IMG/VR virus record: IMGVR_UViG_3300020147_000139
Span: 1 to 29,341 of that record
Length of the DNA: 29,341 bases
From: a virus
Direction: 5' to 3' (one strand)
Shown here: one piece after another, positions 22,506-28,908 of the stretch
Numbering within the stretch: position 1 is the stretch's first letter
How the letters are laid out: every line of letters starts with the position of its first letter
Program-made: the position numbers and the translations under genes
Notes under the pieces: model-generated
Seen by the model: the letters and a program-made list of their open reading frames with translations, nothing else
Database searches by the model: none
Told to the model about the DNA's origin: nothing

Positions 22506-22775
22506 ATGAAGAACGAAACACTGAAGCTGATCCAATCCGCCCGGCGCCATACGGTGCTGTCCCCCGGCAGCCGCACCCTCCAGCGCTTGGCCGCCGAACC
22601 TACACCCATCGCGACGCGGGCGCTCATGGCGCACGCCGACCGATTGGCGGCCCGGATGCGATTGACGGCGGAGCAGCCGAACCTCTTGGCGATCTGCGAG
22701 CGGTTTGTCCAGGCGGTTCAACCCGAAGTCCGTCTACACGTAGAAATCACGGTAAACGACAGGAGACTTTCATGA
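22506..22775 (+). CDS. Small protein before the tail chaperone
   Basis: An 89-residue basic helical protein (ETLKLIQSARRHTVLSPGSRTLQRLA, ALMAHADRLAARMRLTAEQPNLLAICERFVQAV). Its stop overlaps the chaperone's ATG by four bases (ATGA). A gene in this position in long-tailed phages is often a small tail or head-tail protein, but the sequence does not identify it. No family recognised. Confidence 0.6.
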   Translation: MKNETLKLIQSARRHTVLSPGSRTLQRLAAEPTPIATRALMAHADRLAARMRLTAEQPNLLAICERFVQAVQPEVRLHVEITVNDRRLS

Positions 22776-23263
22776 CCGATCTTCTAACCCGCCTCAAGGC
22801 CGGCCGTTCGGCGATCCGCCGGGTCAATCTCGCGGACGACGTGGTCGTCGGGCTGAGGCTCTTGACCGATCAGGACTATCTCGAAGCCGGCGTCGCCGCC
22901 GAAGAAGCGATGAAAGCCCGGAAGATCGAGGTGTCGGTGTCGAGCGCCGAGCTTTTCGAGCACGAGCAAACCTCGCAGTTTCTGGCCCGCGCCGTGGTCG
23001 ATCCCGACACCGGCGAGCGGCTGTTCCAGACGGCCGAAGCTTTGCGGAAGGCTTTGACACGCTCCCAGAAAAGCGCCCTAGTCGCGGCCTACCTGGAGCA
23101 CGAAAAGACCTATGCGCCATCCGAGGGGAATCTCGGCGAGGCCGAATTCCAGAAACTCCTGGAGGCGGTAAAAAAAACGCCCGAGACAGCGACTTTGAAC
23201 GATTTAAGTTTCGACACGCTGAAAAGGCTTATTGTTACTTTGGCCGCCCCGCCGTCGAGCTGA
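22772..23263 (+). CDS. Tail assembly chaperone, short form (gpG-like)
   Basis: A 163-residue, largely helical and acidic protein directly upstream of the tape measure gene, the position of lambda gpG. Features are a strand-rich start (IRRVNLADDVVVGLRLLTDQDYLEA), a central SQFLARAVVDPDTGERLF with a helical RKALTRSQKSALVAAYLEHE. AGGAG (22761) precedes ATG 22772. An eight-A run late in the gene permits a -1 shift that makes a longer form. In lambda the two forms bind the tape measure and recruit tail tube subunits; the same job is expected here. Confidence 0.82.
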   Translation: MTDLLTRLKAGRSAIRRVNLADDVVVGLRLLTDQDYLEAGVAAEEAMKARKIEVSVSSAELFEHEQTSQFLARAVVDPDTGERLFQTAEALRKALTRSQKSALVAAYLEHEKTYAPSEGNLGEAEFQKLLEAVKKTPETATLNDLSFDTLKRLIVTLAAPPSS

Positions 23264-23394
23264 CCCGCGGCGAATGGCTCGCTTTCCTGGCCTTGGGGCT
23301 GGCCGAGCAGCCCGCCCCAAGGGCCGAAGGCGGGACGAAACGCTACGTAAGCATCCGGAAACGAAAAGGCATCCCGCATGAGAAGGGATCTTGA
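22772..23394 (+). CDS. Tail assembly chaperone, -1 frameshifted long form (gpGT-like)
   Basis: Slipping back one base at A-AAA-AAA (23170-23176) leads from codon 135 into a frame that stays open for 72 more codons to TGA 23392, giving 207 residues. The extension includes FERFKFRHAEKAYCYFGRPA and ELTRGEWLAFLALGLAEQ, which look like real protein rather than out-of-frame noise. The stop lies inside the first codons of the tape measure gene (ATG 23378). Fusion by -1 shifting is the rule for gpG-T pairs in long-tailed phages. Frame and open length are read directly; shifting efficiency is not known. Confidence 0.8.
23170..23177 (+). other. Programmed -1 ribosomal frameshift site
   Basis: Eight consecutive A bases in a GC-rich gene, in frame as GTA AAA AAA ACG. 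This makes the heptamer A-AAA-AAA, a perfect X-XXY-YYZ slippery sequence for -1 shifting. It sits 87 bases before the zero-frame stop. Confidence 0.8.
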
Positions 23395-25051
23395 AACCAA
23401 GCTAATCATCAAGTACCGCGACGACGCCAGCCGGGGGCTTAACCAGACCGCCGCCAGCGTGCGCCGGTTCGGCTCGGCCGGCGATCGGACGTTCGGCAAC
23501 ATGCGGGCGCAGATTCGCCGGCTGGGCGCCGAAACGAATCAGCTCAACTCGGGCTTTTCCACCCTGGCCAAGCTGGCGGCGACCATCGCCAGCTTGAGTG
23601 TGGTTCGCGAGACGTTCCGCACCAGCCTCGACTTCGAGCGGGGCATCCTGGAAATGAAGCAGAACGCCGGCATGACTGTACCGCAAGCGGCGGAAATGCG
23701 GCAAAAGGCATTGGAGGCGAGCCTGCCGAACTTGCAATTGCCGTCGGACATCCTCCAGGGCGAGAAAGCCTATGCCCGAGCCGGCATGAAGTTCGAGCAA
23801 ATCCGGGCCTCCATCGAGGAAGCGAGCCGCGCCGCCACGGTCATGAGGGCCACGGTGGAAGACATCGCCAACATGGATTTCGACATTCAGGACAAGTTCA
23901 AGGTCGCGCCGGAACGGATGTCCGCGGCGCACAACATGCTCTATTACCACGGCAACGCCGGCCGCTTCGAAGCGAAGTCCATGGCGGCCCTGGCGCCGGT
24001 CTATCTCAACGCCATGCAGGCGGTGGGCATTGGGGGCGAGCGGGGGCTCAACTTTGTTGGCGCCTTGACCCAGTCGATCATGAAGCAAGCCCCGGCCACC
24101 GAGCCGAGCCAAGTGGCCACGCTGATCCAGCAGGGGCTGTCCCACATTACCTCCGCGCACTACGTCAAAGGACTTAAGAAGTTCGGCATCGATGTCACGA
24201 AGTACGCGCCCAAGGGCCAGTTCTACGGCGAGGGCGGCGTTGAAGGGATGCTTGATTTGGCCCGCGCCATGAAAAAGAAAGGCTTGACCGATCCTTTCAA
24301 GCTGGCCAAGGCCGGCTTTGCCGATCAGGAAAGCGTCAAGTTCTGGCGCCAGCTGATGCAGGACGCGGATACGATCGGCGCCGAGATGAAAGCGGGCGAG
24401 GAGGCCGCCCGGAACGACGCGATCGGCCGCGATCTCGACGAAATGAAGCAAAGCAACTTCGGCAAGATCAAGGCGGCGCAAATCGCGGCGGAGAAAGCGG
24501 AGTTGAGCGAGCCCGCGCAGAAAGCCGTCACGAAGACCGCCGAGGGCGTCAGTAAAGCGACCGAGTTCGCCGAGCAGCACGGGGACAAGGCGGCGGCGGT
24601 GGCCGACACCGCCGTAGAGCATCCGGGGACGGCGGCGGCAATGCTCGCCGCCGGATTCTTTGGCGGCAAGTGGCTACTGAAGAAAGCCCTGCCCCAGTTG
24701 GGCCTAGCCGCACTGCGCTGGGGTTTGGGGCAAGCGCCCATGCTGGGGATGCTCGGCGGCCAATCCTTGTCCACTCTGCCGATGTTCGGTGCCGGAGCAC
24801 TGACAGCGACCACTGCCGCGGCTCTCACTTCGGCAGGGGCGGGCTTCGGCGCGGGCTACGGTCTCAATCGGGCGTTTCAAGACACGCCAATCATGGATTG
24901 GATCGATAGCGCAATCGCCAAGCCGATCTCGGATGCGCTGGACGCCGTTTTGAGCAAAGAGGTTAACGTCGCGGTGACCGTCGACGTCAAGGGCGGCAAC
25001 ATCGTGGCCGAGGTGAACAAGGTCAACAGCCGCGAAGCAAGGCGCTTTTGA
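23378..25051 (+). CDS. Tail tape measure protein
   Basis: A 557-residue protein that sets tail length. The start LIIKYRDDASRGLNQTAASVRRFG and the following basic helix are typical of tape measures, which begin with repeated A-x-x-G-L-x-x-helices. The middle (residues about 70-400) is helical, with a phage_min-tail-type region (EAMRQKALEASLPNLQL-like, QSIMKQAPATEPSQVATLIQQG). Two hydrophobic segments (about 410-445 and 465-495: AAMLAAGFFGGKWLL and GALTATTAAALTSAGAGFG) could insert into a membrane during DNA delivery. The end (VNVAVTVDVKGGNIVAEV) is a common tape-measure ending. At about 0.15 nm per residue a tail of roughly 80 nm would be expected. Confidence 0.88.
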   Translation: MRRDLETKLIIKYRDDASRGLNQTAASVRRFGSAGDRTFGNMRAQIRRLGAETNQLNSGFSTLAKLAATIASLSVVRETFRTSLDFERGILEMKQNAGMTVPQAAEMRQKALEASLPNLQLPSDILQGEKAYARAGMKFEQIRASIEEASRAATVMRATVEDIANMDFDIQDKFKVAPERMSAAHNMLYYHGNAGRFEAKSMAALAPVYLNAMQAVGIGGERGLNFVGALTQSIMKQAPATEPSQVATLIQQGLSHITSAHYVKGLKKFGIDVTKYAPKGQFYGEGGVEGMLDLARAMKKKGLTDPFKLAKAGFADQESVKFWRQLMQDADTIGAEMKAGEEAARNDAIGRDLDEMKQSNFGKIKAAQIAAEKAELSEPAQKAVTKTAEGVSKATEFAEQHGDKAAAVADTAVEHPGTAAAMLAAGFFGGKWLLKKALPQLGLAALRWGLGQAPMLGMLGGQSLSTLPMFGAGALTATTAAALTSAGAGFGAGYGLNRAFQDTPIMDWIDSAIAKPISDALDAVLSKEVNVAVTVDVKGGNIVAEVNKVNSREARRF

Positions 25052-25129
25052 AGATGGGGAAAGCCTTTCCGTGGTTTTCTGGTTCGACAAGGGTGTGTGA
25101 AATTCTTGGCTTTTAAAGAGGTGGGCGTT

Positions 25130-26458
25130 ATGGGCTTTTTTGATCGATTTTCCAGCCGGTCCTTCCCGGTGAATTTAGCCCAGGCGGACAGCGGCCCGCC
25201 CCTACTCGAAGAAATCGCCACGACTGAAGACGGGCGCGACATCGCCCGCGGCTACGTGGACAACCTGGACCTGTTGCCGAACAGCGATCCGGTGCTGATG
25301 GCGAAAGGCGGCGGGACTCTCGAACTCTACGAGCAACTCTATTCCGACGATCAGGTGAAACTCTGTTTCGATCAGCGCCAGCTCGGGCTGATTTCCAAGG
25401 AATGGTACGTCGAGCCGGGCGGCTCGTCGCGCGCGGACAAGAAAGCCGCGGCGCTGGTGGAGGACGTGCTCAACCATGTGGCCTGGGACAAAGCCACGCA
25501 GAAGATGCTGATGGGCGTCTTCTACGGCTACGGCGTCGCCGAATGCCTGTGGGCGACCGACGGTTCGACCATCATGCTGGACGCATTGAAGGTGAAAAAT
25601 CGGCGCCGGTTCGCCTTTGGGCCGGACGGATCGCTGAAGCTCTTAACCACGCGCCAGCCGCGTGGGGAACCGCTGCCGCCGCGGAAGTTCTGGGCGTTCG
25701 CCACCGGGGCGACGGACGACGACGAGCCCTATGGCCGCGGGCTCGCGCACTGGCTGTATTGGCCAGTGTGGTTTAAGCGTAACGTTACGAAATTTTGGCT
25801 GGTCTATCTGGAAAAGTTCGGCATGCCGACCGCGGTCGGGAAATACCCGTCGGGTGCCAATCCGGACGATAAGAAAAAGCTCTTGGCCGCGGTCCGCACC
25901 ATACACCAGGACAGCGGCATCACCATCCCCGAGGGCATGATGATCGAACTCCTGGAAGCGACCAGGACGTCCGGCGCCGACTATGTGGCCTTCTGGGACC
26001 GGATGAACGCGACCATCGCCAAGATCATCCTGGGCCAAAGTTTCAGTACCGAGGGCCACGGCGGGCAGTACAAGGGCGACAACCTGATGGACGTCCTGGA
26101 GGATCTGATCAAGGCCGACGCGGACCTCATCAATCAGTCCTTTTCCCAGACCGTCGCGACGTGGCTGACCGATTGGAATTACCCCGGCGCGGCCGTGCCG
26201 CGCGTGTGGCGCCGCGTCAATAACAAGCCGGATTTGAAGGCCCTCAGCGAGACGCATAAAAATGTGTTCGCCCTGGGTTACCGGCCCACGTTGGCCGAAG
26301 TGAAGGAGATTTACGGGGGCGAGTGGGAGGAGGTCAAGCCGGCGCCCAGCGCCGGGAGTCTCGCCGGCCGGTTGCGTGCCGGCGTCGAGCGGAACCGAAC
26401 CACGACGGATCTGGCCAAGGGCGACGAACTCGACACAATTGAAATTGCTGTCCCGTAA
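25130..26458 (+). CDS. Mu gp29-like portal protein (DUF935)
   Basis: A 442-residue protein of the DUF935 family, the Mu-type portal through which DNA enters the head. Conserved stretches are LYEQLYSDDQVKLCFDQRQ, MLMGVFYGYGVAECLW, the FWAFATGATDDDEPYGRGLAHWLYWPVWFKRN block, WLVYLEKFGMPTAVGKYPSGA and IAKIILGQSFSTEGHGGQ. ATG 25130 has AGAGGTGGG upstream. The C terminus ends soon after GYRPTLAEVKEIYGGEW, somewhat shorter than Mu gp29 (512 residues), so it may be trimmed. In Mu the portal gene precedes the head genes; here it follows the tape measure and no terminase or capsid gene is near, a sign of rearrangement. Confidence 0.9.
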   Translation: MGFFDRFSSRSFPVNLAQADSGPPLLEEIATTEDGRDIARGYVDNLDLLPNSDPVLMAKGGGTLELYEQLYSDDQVKLCFDQRQLGLISKEWYVEPGGSSRADKKAAALVEDVLNHVAWDKATQKMLMGVFYGYGVAECLWATDGSTIMLDALKVKNRRRFAFGPDGSLKLLTTRQPRGEPLPPRKFWAFATGATDDDEPYGRGLAHWLYWPVWFKRNVTKFWLVYLEKFGMPTAVGKYPSGANPDDKKKLLAAVRTIHQDSGITIPEGMMIELLEATRTSGADYVAFWDRMNATIAKIILGQSFSTEGHGGQYKGDNLMDVLEDLIKADADLINQSFSQTVATWLTDWNYPGAAVPRVWRRVNNKPDLKALSETHKNVFALGYRPTLAEVKEIYGGEWEEVKPAPSAGSLAGRLRAGVERNRTTTDLAKGDELDTIEIAVP

Positions 26459-26533
26459 CGTGAGAAGTCGGCGCTTTAGTTTTCTCGCGGCGGCCTAGCC
26501 AGCGACAAGTAACAGCTCTTAAGAGAGGACGGG

Positions 26534-26605
26534 AAACCGGTGTGCAGTGCGTAGGCTCGCACCGGTTTAAGCTTGGGCCAGGCACGCACCGTCTGGCCTT
26601 TTTTT
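26534..26605 (+). terminator. Double hairpin with strong intrinsic terminator
   Basis: The first hairpin has nine-base arms AAACCGGTG and CACCGGTTT (26534-26568). The second, GGCCAG/CTGGCC (26576-26598), is followed directly by seven T bases, the form of a strong rho-independent terminator. It ends transcription after the portal gene, or the pair may be the 3' part of a small RNA. The 325-base gap 26459-26783 also holds GTTACGGG repeats, two short hairpins (CTTCAC/GTGAAG at 26685 and TTCTCA/TGAGAA at 26704) and the element's right end, but no gene. Confidence 0.75.
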
Positions 26606-26734
26606 GGCGTGAACCAGTCTCAAATTAAGCGACGTTACGGGCCGTTACGGGGAGCGGTGAGGACGTTTTAGGGGAATTTAACGCTTCACCCTGTGAAGGC
26701 AACTTCTCAAGATATGAGAAAATCAAAAATGGAG

Positions 26735-26784
26735 TTTTCGCGTTCTGACCGCAAAGTTTTCGCGTTTCCATACAGAAAGCGTCA
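26735..26784 (-). repeat. Right end of the Mu-like element with two MuA-type sites
   Basis: On the minus strand it starts TGACGCTTTC at 26784 and carries CGCGAAAA twice, 22 bases apart, with CTTTGCGGTCAG between. The core is the inverted counterpart of 11683-11717. The TG-to-CGAAA distance is 22 bases, close to Mu. On the plus strand the two sites read TTTTCGCG at 26735 and 26757. Confidence 0.75.
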
Positions 26785-27032
26785 TGAACTGCAACTGCCT
26801 AACAGATATAGAGAAAAAGCTCAAAGAGAAATTCAGCGGCGAACTTCGCACCCCGGTCGACGTGCAGTGTCAAAACATCGGCTTCGTTTTCGGCAAGGCC
26901 TGCCGCCTCGTTCACCTCACCAAATTCAAAATCACCGCAGACGTTAAAGGCTACCGAAAAGGCCGCGAAACCACGGTTACCGCCAACTACTGCCCCTTCT
27001 GCGGAAAGTCGACGAAAGAGGAAGACGCATGA
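26784..27032 (+). CDS. Small cysteine-containing phage protein
   Basis: An 82-residue protein starting MNCNCLTDIEKKLKEKF and ending NYCPFCGKSTKEEDA, so CNC near the start and CPFCG near the end may bind a metal ion together. Similar small proteins with this layout are common in phage small-gene clusters. Its ATG shares its first base with the last base of the Mu-like right end and no ribosome-binding site lies upstream (only GAAAGC), so the insertion probably separated it from its leader. Its stop overlaps the next ATG. Confidence 0.65.
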   Translation: MNCNCLTDIEKKLKEKFSGELRTPVDVQCQNIGFVFGKACRLVHLTKFKITADVKGYRKGRETTVTANYCPFCGKSTKEEDA

Positions 27033-28075
27033 GCGACAAATCCAAAATCGAGTGGACCCAAGCGACATGGAATTGCGTAACCGGCTGTTCCAAGGTCTCC
27101 GAAGGCTGCCGGAATTGCTACGCGCTCAGGGATTGGGCGCGCCTGTCCGCCAACCCCAATACGGTCTACCACGGCCGCAAGTTTACGGACGTGCAATGCC
27201 ACCCCGAACGCCTCGATCAGCCGCTACGCTGGACCAAGCCGCGGCGGGTATTCGTGAACTCGATGAGCGACTTGTTTCATGAGTCGGTACCGGATGCGTT
27301 CATCGATCAGGTTTTCGCGGTCATGGCGCTGGCGAAGCAGCATGTTTTCCAAGTGCTCACGAAACGGCCGGATCGGATGCTGGATTACCTATCTGTCGCA
27401 GAGAGCGAGGACTCCGATTGGCTGGAGAGGATTTGTGACCATGCCGTTCGAATTTCTGGTTCGCCGTGCTCTGCCAGCTTCATAGAAGATATTGACTGGC
27501 CTATTCATAACATCTGGCTAGGCGTGAGCATCGAGGACCAACCTACGGCCGACGAACGCATCCCGCTCCTGCTCCAAACGCCGGCCGCGGTGCGGTGGGT
27601 GAGTGCGGAGCCGCTGCTTGGGCCAGTCGATTTGGGGCGATGGGTTTATGACCGAGACGAAAAGATTCGCGCTGCCATGAACAGCCCGGCCGCGTTTAAT
27701 CGTGAACAAGCAGAAGATGGGATACCTTACCCGCTTGATTGGCTCGTAGTCGGCGGCGAATCCGGGCCGAACGCGCGGCCGATGCACCCGGACTGGCCGC
27801 GTTCGCTGCGCGATCAGTGCCAGGCGGCAGGTGTGCCTTTTTTCTTCAAGCAATGGGGGGAGTGGATCGAAATCGATGGACCTCTTTGCAGAGCAATCAT
27901 CACCGATAAGCTCCCGTCTGATCAATACATTGACATCGATGGATCGCTTCACTCCTTTGCTAGCCGTAACGAGCACAAACGGACAGCTTGGAGCACCCCG
28001 ATCATGCGCAGAGTCGGCAAAAAAGCCGCCGGTCGGCTGCTTGATGGGCGGGCCTGGGATGAGTATCCGACATGA
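27029..28075 (+). CDS. Phage Gp37/Gp68-like protein (DUF5131)
   Basis: A 348-residue protein. The start KIEWTQATWNCVTGCSKVS and RNCYA is the hallmark of the Gp37/Gp68 (DUF5131) family, with cysteines at about 16, 20, 27 and 30; C20-x6-C27-x2-C30 is the family pattern and suggests an iron-sulfur or metal site. Later conserved blocks are FVNSMSDLFHE, FQVLTKRPDRM, WLGVSIEDQPTADERIPLL, WVSAEPLLGPVDL, DWLVVGGESGPNARPMHPDW and FFFKQWGEW. It begins within the previous gene's stop. The family is widespread in phages and mobile elements, but its activity is not established; a radical-SAM-like role has been considered. Intact here. Confidence 0.92.
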   Translation: MSDKSKIEWTQATWNCVTGCSKVSEGCRNCYALRDWARLSANPNTVYHGRKFTDVQCHPERLDQPLRWTKPRRVFVNSMSDLFHESVPDAFIDQVFAVMALAKQHVFQVLTKRPDRMLDYLSVAESEDSDWLERICDHAVRISGSPCSASFIEDIDWPIHNIWLGVSIEDQPTADERIPLLLQTPAAVRWVSAEPLLGPVDLGRWVYDRDEKIRAAMNSPAAFNREQAEDGIPYPLDWLVVGGESGPNARPMHPDWPRSLRDQCQAAGVPFFFKQWGEWIEIDGPLCRAIITDKLPSDQYIDIDGSLHSFASRNEHKRTAWSTPIMRRVGKKAAGRLLDGRAWDEYPT

Positions 28076-28371
28076 GTACCGCCGACCAACTCCGCATCCT
28101 CGCCGGCTGGCGCCCGGAAGACGCCTACCTGCTAAGGAAGGCGGCCGACGAGCTGGAAGAACTAAAAGCCGATGCCGAGCGCTACCGCGCCATGCGCCGC
28201 GAAGCGCTCATCGCCAAACAGGGTGGCCGTTTCCGCGTGGCGTGGTACGAACCTGAGGCTCAGCCTACCGACGCAGGCATCCCTTTTAAGGAAAACGTCG
28301 ATTTCGCTGTCGACAAATTGATAGCGTTTCACACCGAATGCGATGCAAGGGAACCTAGGAGCCGAGGGTGA
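28072..28371 (+). CDS. Small hypothetical protein
   Basis: A 99-residue protein with a helical first half (EDAYLLRKAADELEELKADAERYRAMRREALIA) and a second half (GRFRVAWYEPEAQPTDAGIPFKENVDFAVDKLI). The pattern of a coiled helix followed by a strand with AVDKLI is common in small phage proteins encoded near DUF5131 genes. ATG 28072 overlaps the DUF5131 stop (ATGA). Function unknown. Confidence 0.65.
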   Translation: MSTADQLRILAGWRPEDAYLLRKAADELEELKADAERYRAMRREALIAKQGGRFRVAWYEPEAQPTDAGIPFKENVDFAVDKLIAFHTECDAREPRSRG

Positions 28372-28375
28372 ACCG

Positions 28376-28549
28376 ATGAACGAACCAATCCCCGACTACG
28401 TTGGAACCATCTGTGAGTGGTCGCCCAGCCTCGTCTACACACGATATGGCGTGACCAGCAAAAACAGCCGATGGGGGCAGGAGCTGATAGCGATGCGCGA
28501 AAGCCGGAAGCCCAGCCAGCAGGATCTATTCGAGGAGTTGCCGCAGTGA
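28376..28549 (+). CDS. Small hypothetical protein
   Basis: A 57-residue protein beginning MNEPIPDYVGTICEW, starting at ATG 28376 with GAGGGTG upstream. An in-frame ATG at 28343 lies in the previous gene. The end, SQQDLFEELP, is a short acidic helix that resembles clamp-binding peptides (QxxLF type), so it may bind the DNA polymerase sliding clamp. That is an inference from a short motif. Its stop overlaps the next start (GTGA). Confidence 0.5.
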   Translation: MNEPIPDYVGTICEWSPSLVYTRYGVTSKNSRWGQELIAMRESRKPSQQDLFEELPQ

Positions 28550-28908
28550 GTCCCCAGCGCATCCAGCTAAAGCGCACCAAGGGCTGGAGGATGCCAGCCA
28601 ACACGGTAATAGTCGCGCGCCCGGGAAAGTACGGCAACCGCTACATCGTCAACGGTGCTCTGACATTGCACGTCGACGGTGAATTGCACGAAGTCCCTGA
28701 TCGGGCAACGGCCAAGCGCCTACATCGAGAAGAATTGGAGCACTGGCTCACGTTGCGTCCCGACCTGGTAACTCCGATGCTTGAAGCACTTCGCGGCAGA
28801 AATCTCGCGTGCTGGTGTCCGATCGGCGAACCGTGCCACGCGGACACCCTGCTCGAGTACGCAAACCGGCCTATGGCCACGGCACCGAACGCACCGGCCG
28901 CCCCGTAG
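28546..28908 (+). CDS. DUF4326-like phage protein
   Basis: A 120-residue protein starting at GTG 28546 with GAGGAG upstream. The sequence RIQLKRTKGWRMPANTVIVARPGKYGN and, at the end, LRGRNLACWCPIGEPCHADTLLEYAN are the two conserved blocks of the DUF4326 family. The CWCP-x-x-x-PCHAD motif (Cys, Cys, Cys, His) probably binds a metal. The family is common in phages and its function is not established. It is the last gene of the small-gene run and overlaps the 3' end of the minus-strand lipoprotein gene by 38 bases. Confidence 0.8.
   Translation: MSPQRIQLKRTKGWRMPANTVIVARPGKYGNRYIVNGALTLHVDGELHEVPDRATAKRLHREELEHWLTLRPDLVTPMLEALRGRNLACWCPIGEPCHADTLLEYANRPMATAPNAPAAP

Larger units (their letters stand above)
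11664..26784 (+). mobile_element. Mu-like transposable phage element, about 15.1 kb
   Basis: The boundaries are set by inverted terminal repeats: left 11664-11717 and right 26735-26784, both starting 5'-TGACG and each holding two AACRCGAAAA motifs 22-23 bases apart. Between them lie the full Mu-like early region (CI-type repressor, small early regulators, MuA transposase, MuB ATPase, GemA, Mor activator) and a reduced late set: coiled-coil protein, tail chaperone with frameshift, tape measure and DUF935 portal. Terminase, protease, capsid, sheath, baseplate, fibres and lysis genes are not recognisable. The bases flanking the proposed ends (TCTCA left, TGAAC right) do not match as a 5-bp target duplication. 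It is either a deletion derivative or a helper-dependent transposable satellite. Confidence 0.8.

Noticed and set aside
23402-24622. Long open frame (406 codons) on the minus strand opposite the tape measure gene
   Set aside because: It lies entirely within the clear tape measure gene, is rich in Arg, His, Leu and Gly as expected for the antisense of a GC-rich gene, and has no domain or ribosome-binding site.
25054-25116. Twenty-codon ORF between the tape measure and portal genes
   Set aside because: No ribosome-binding site, no coupling and no similarity; short open frames of this size are expected by chance.
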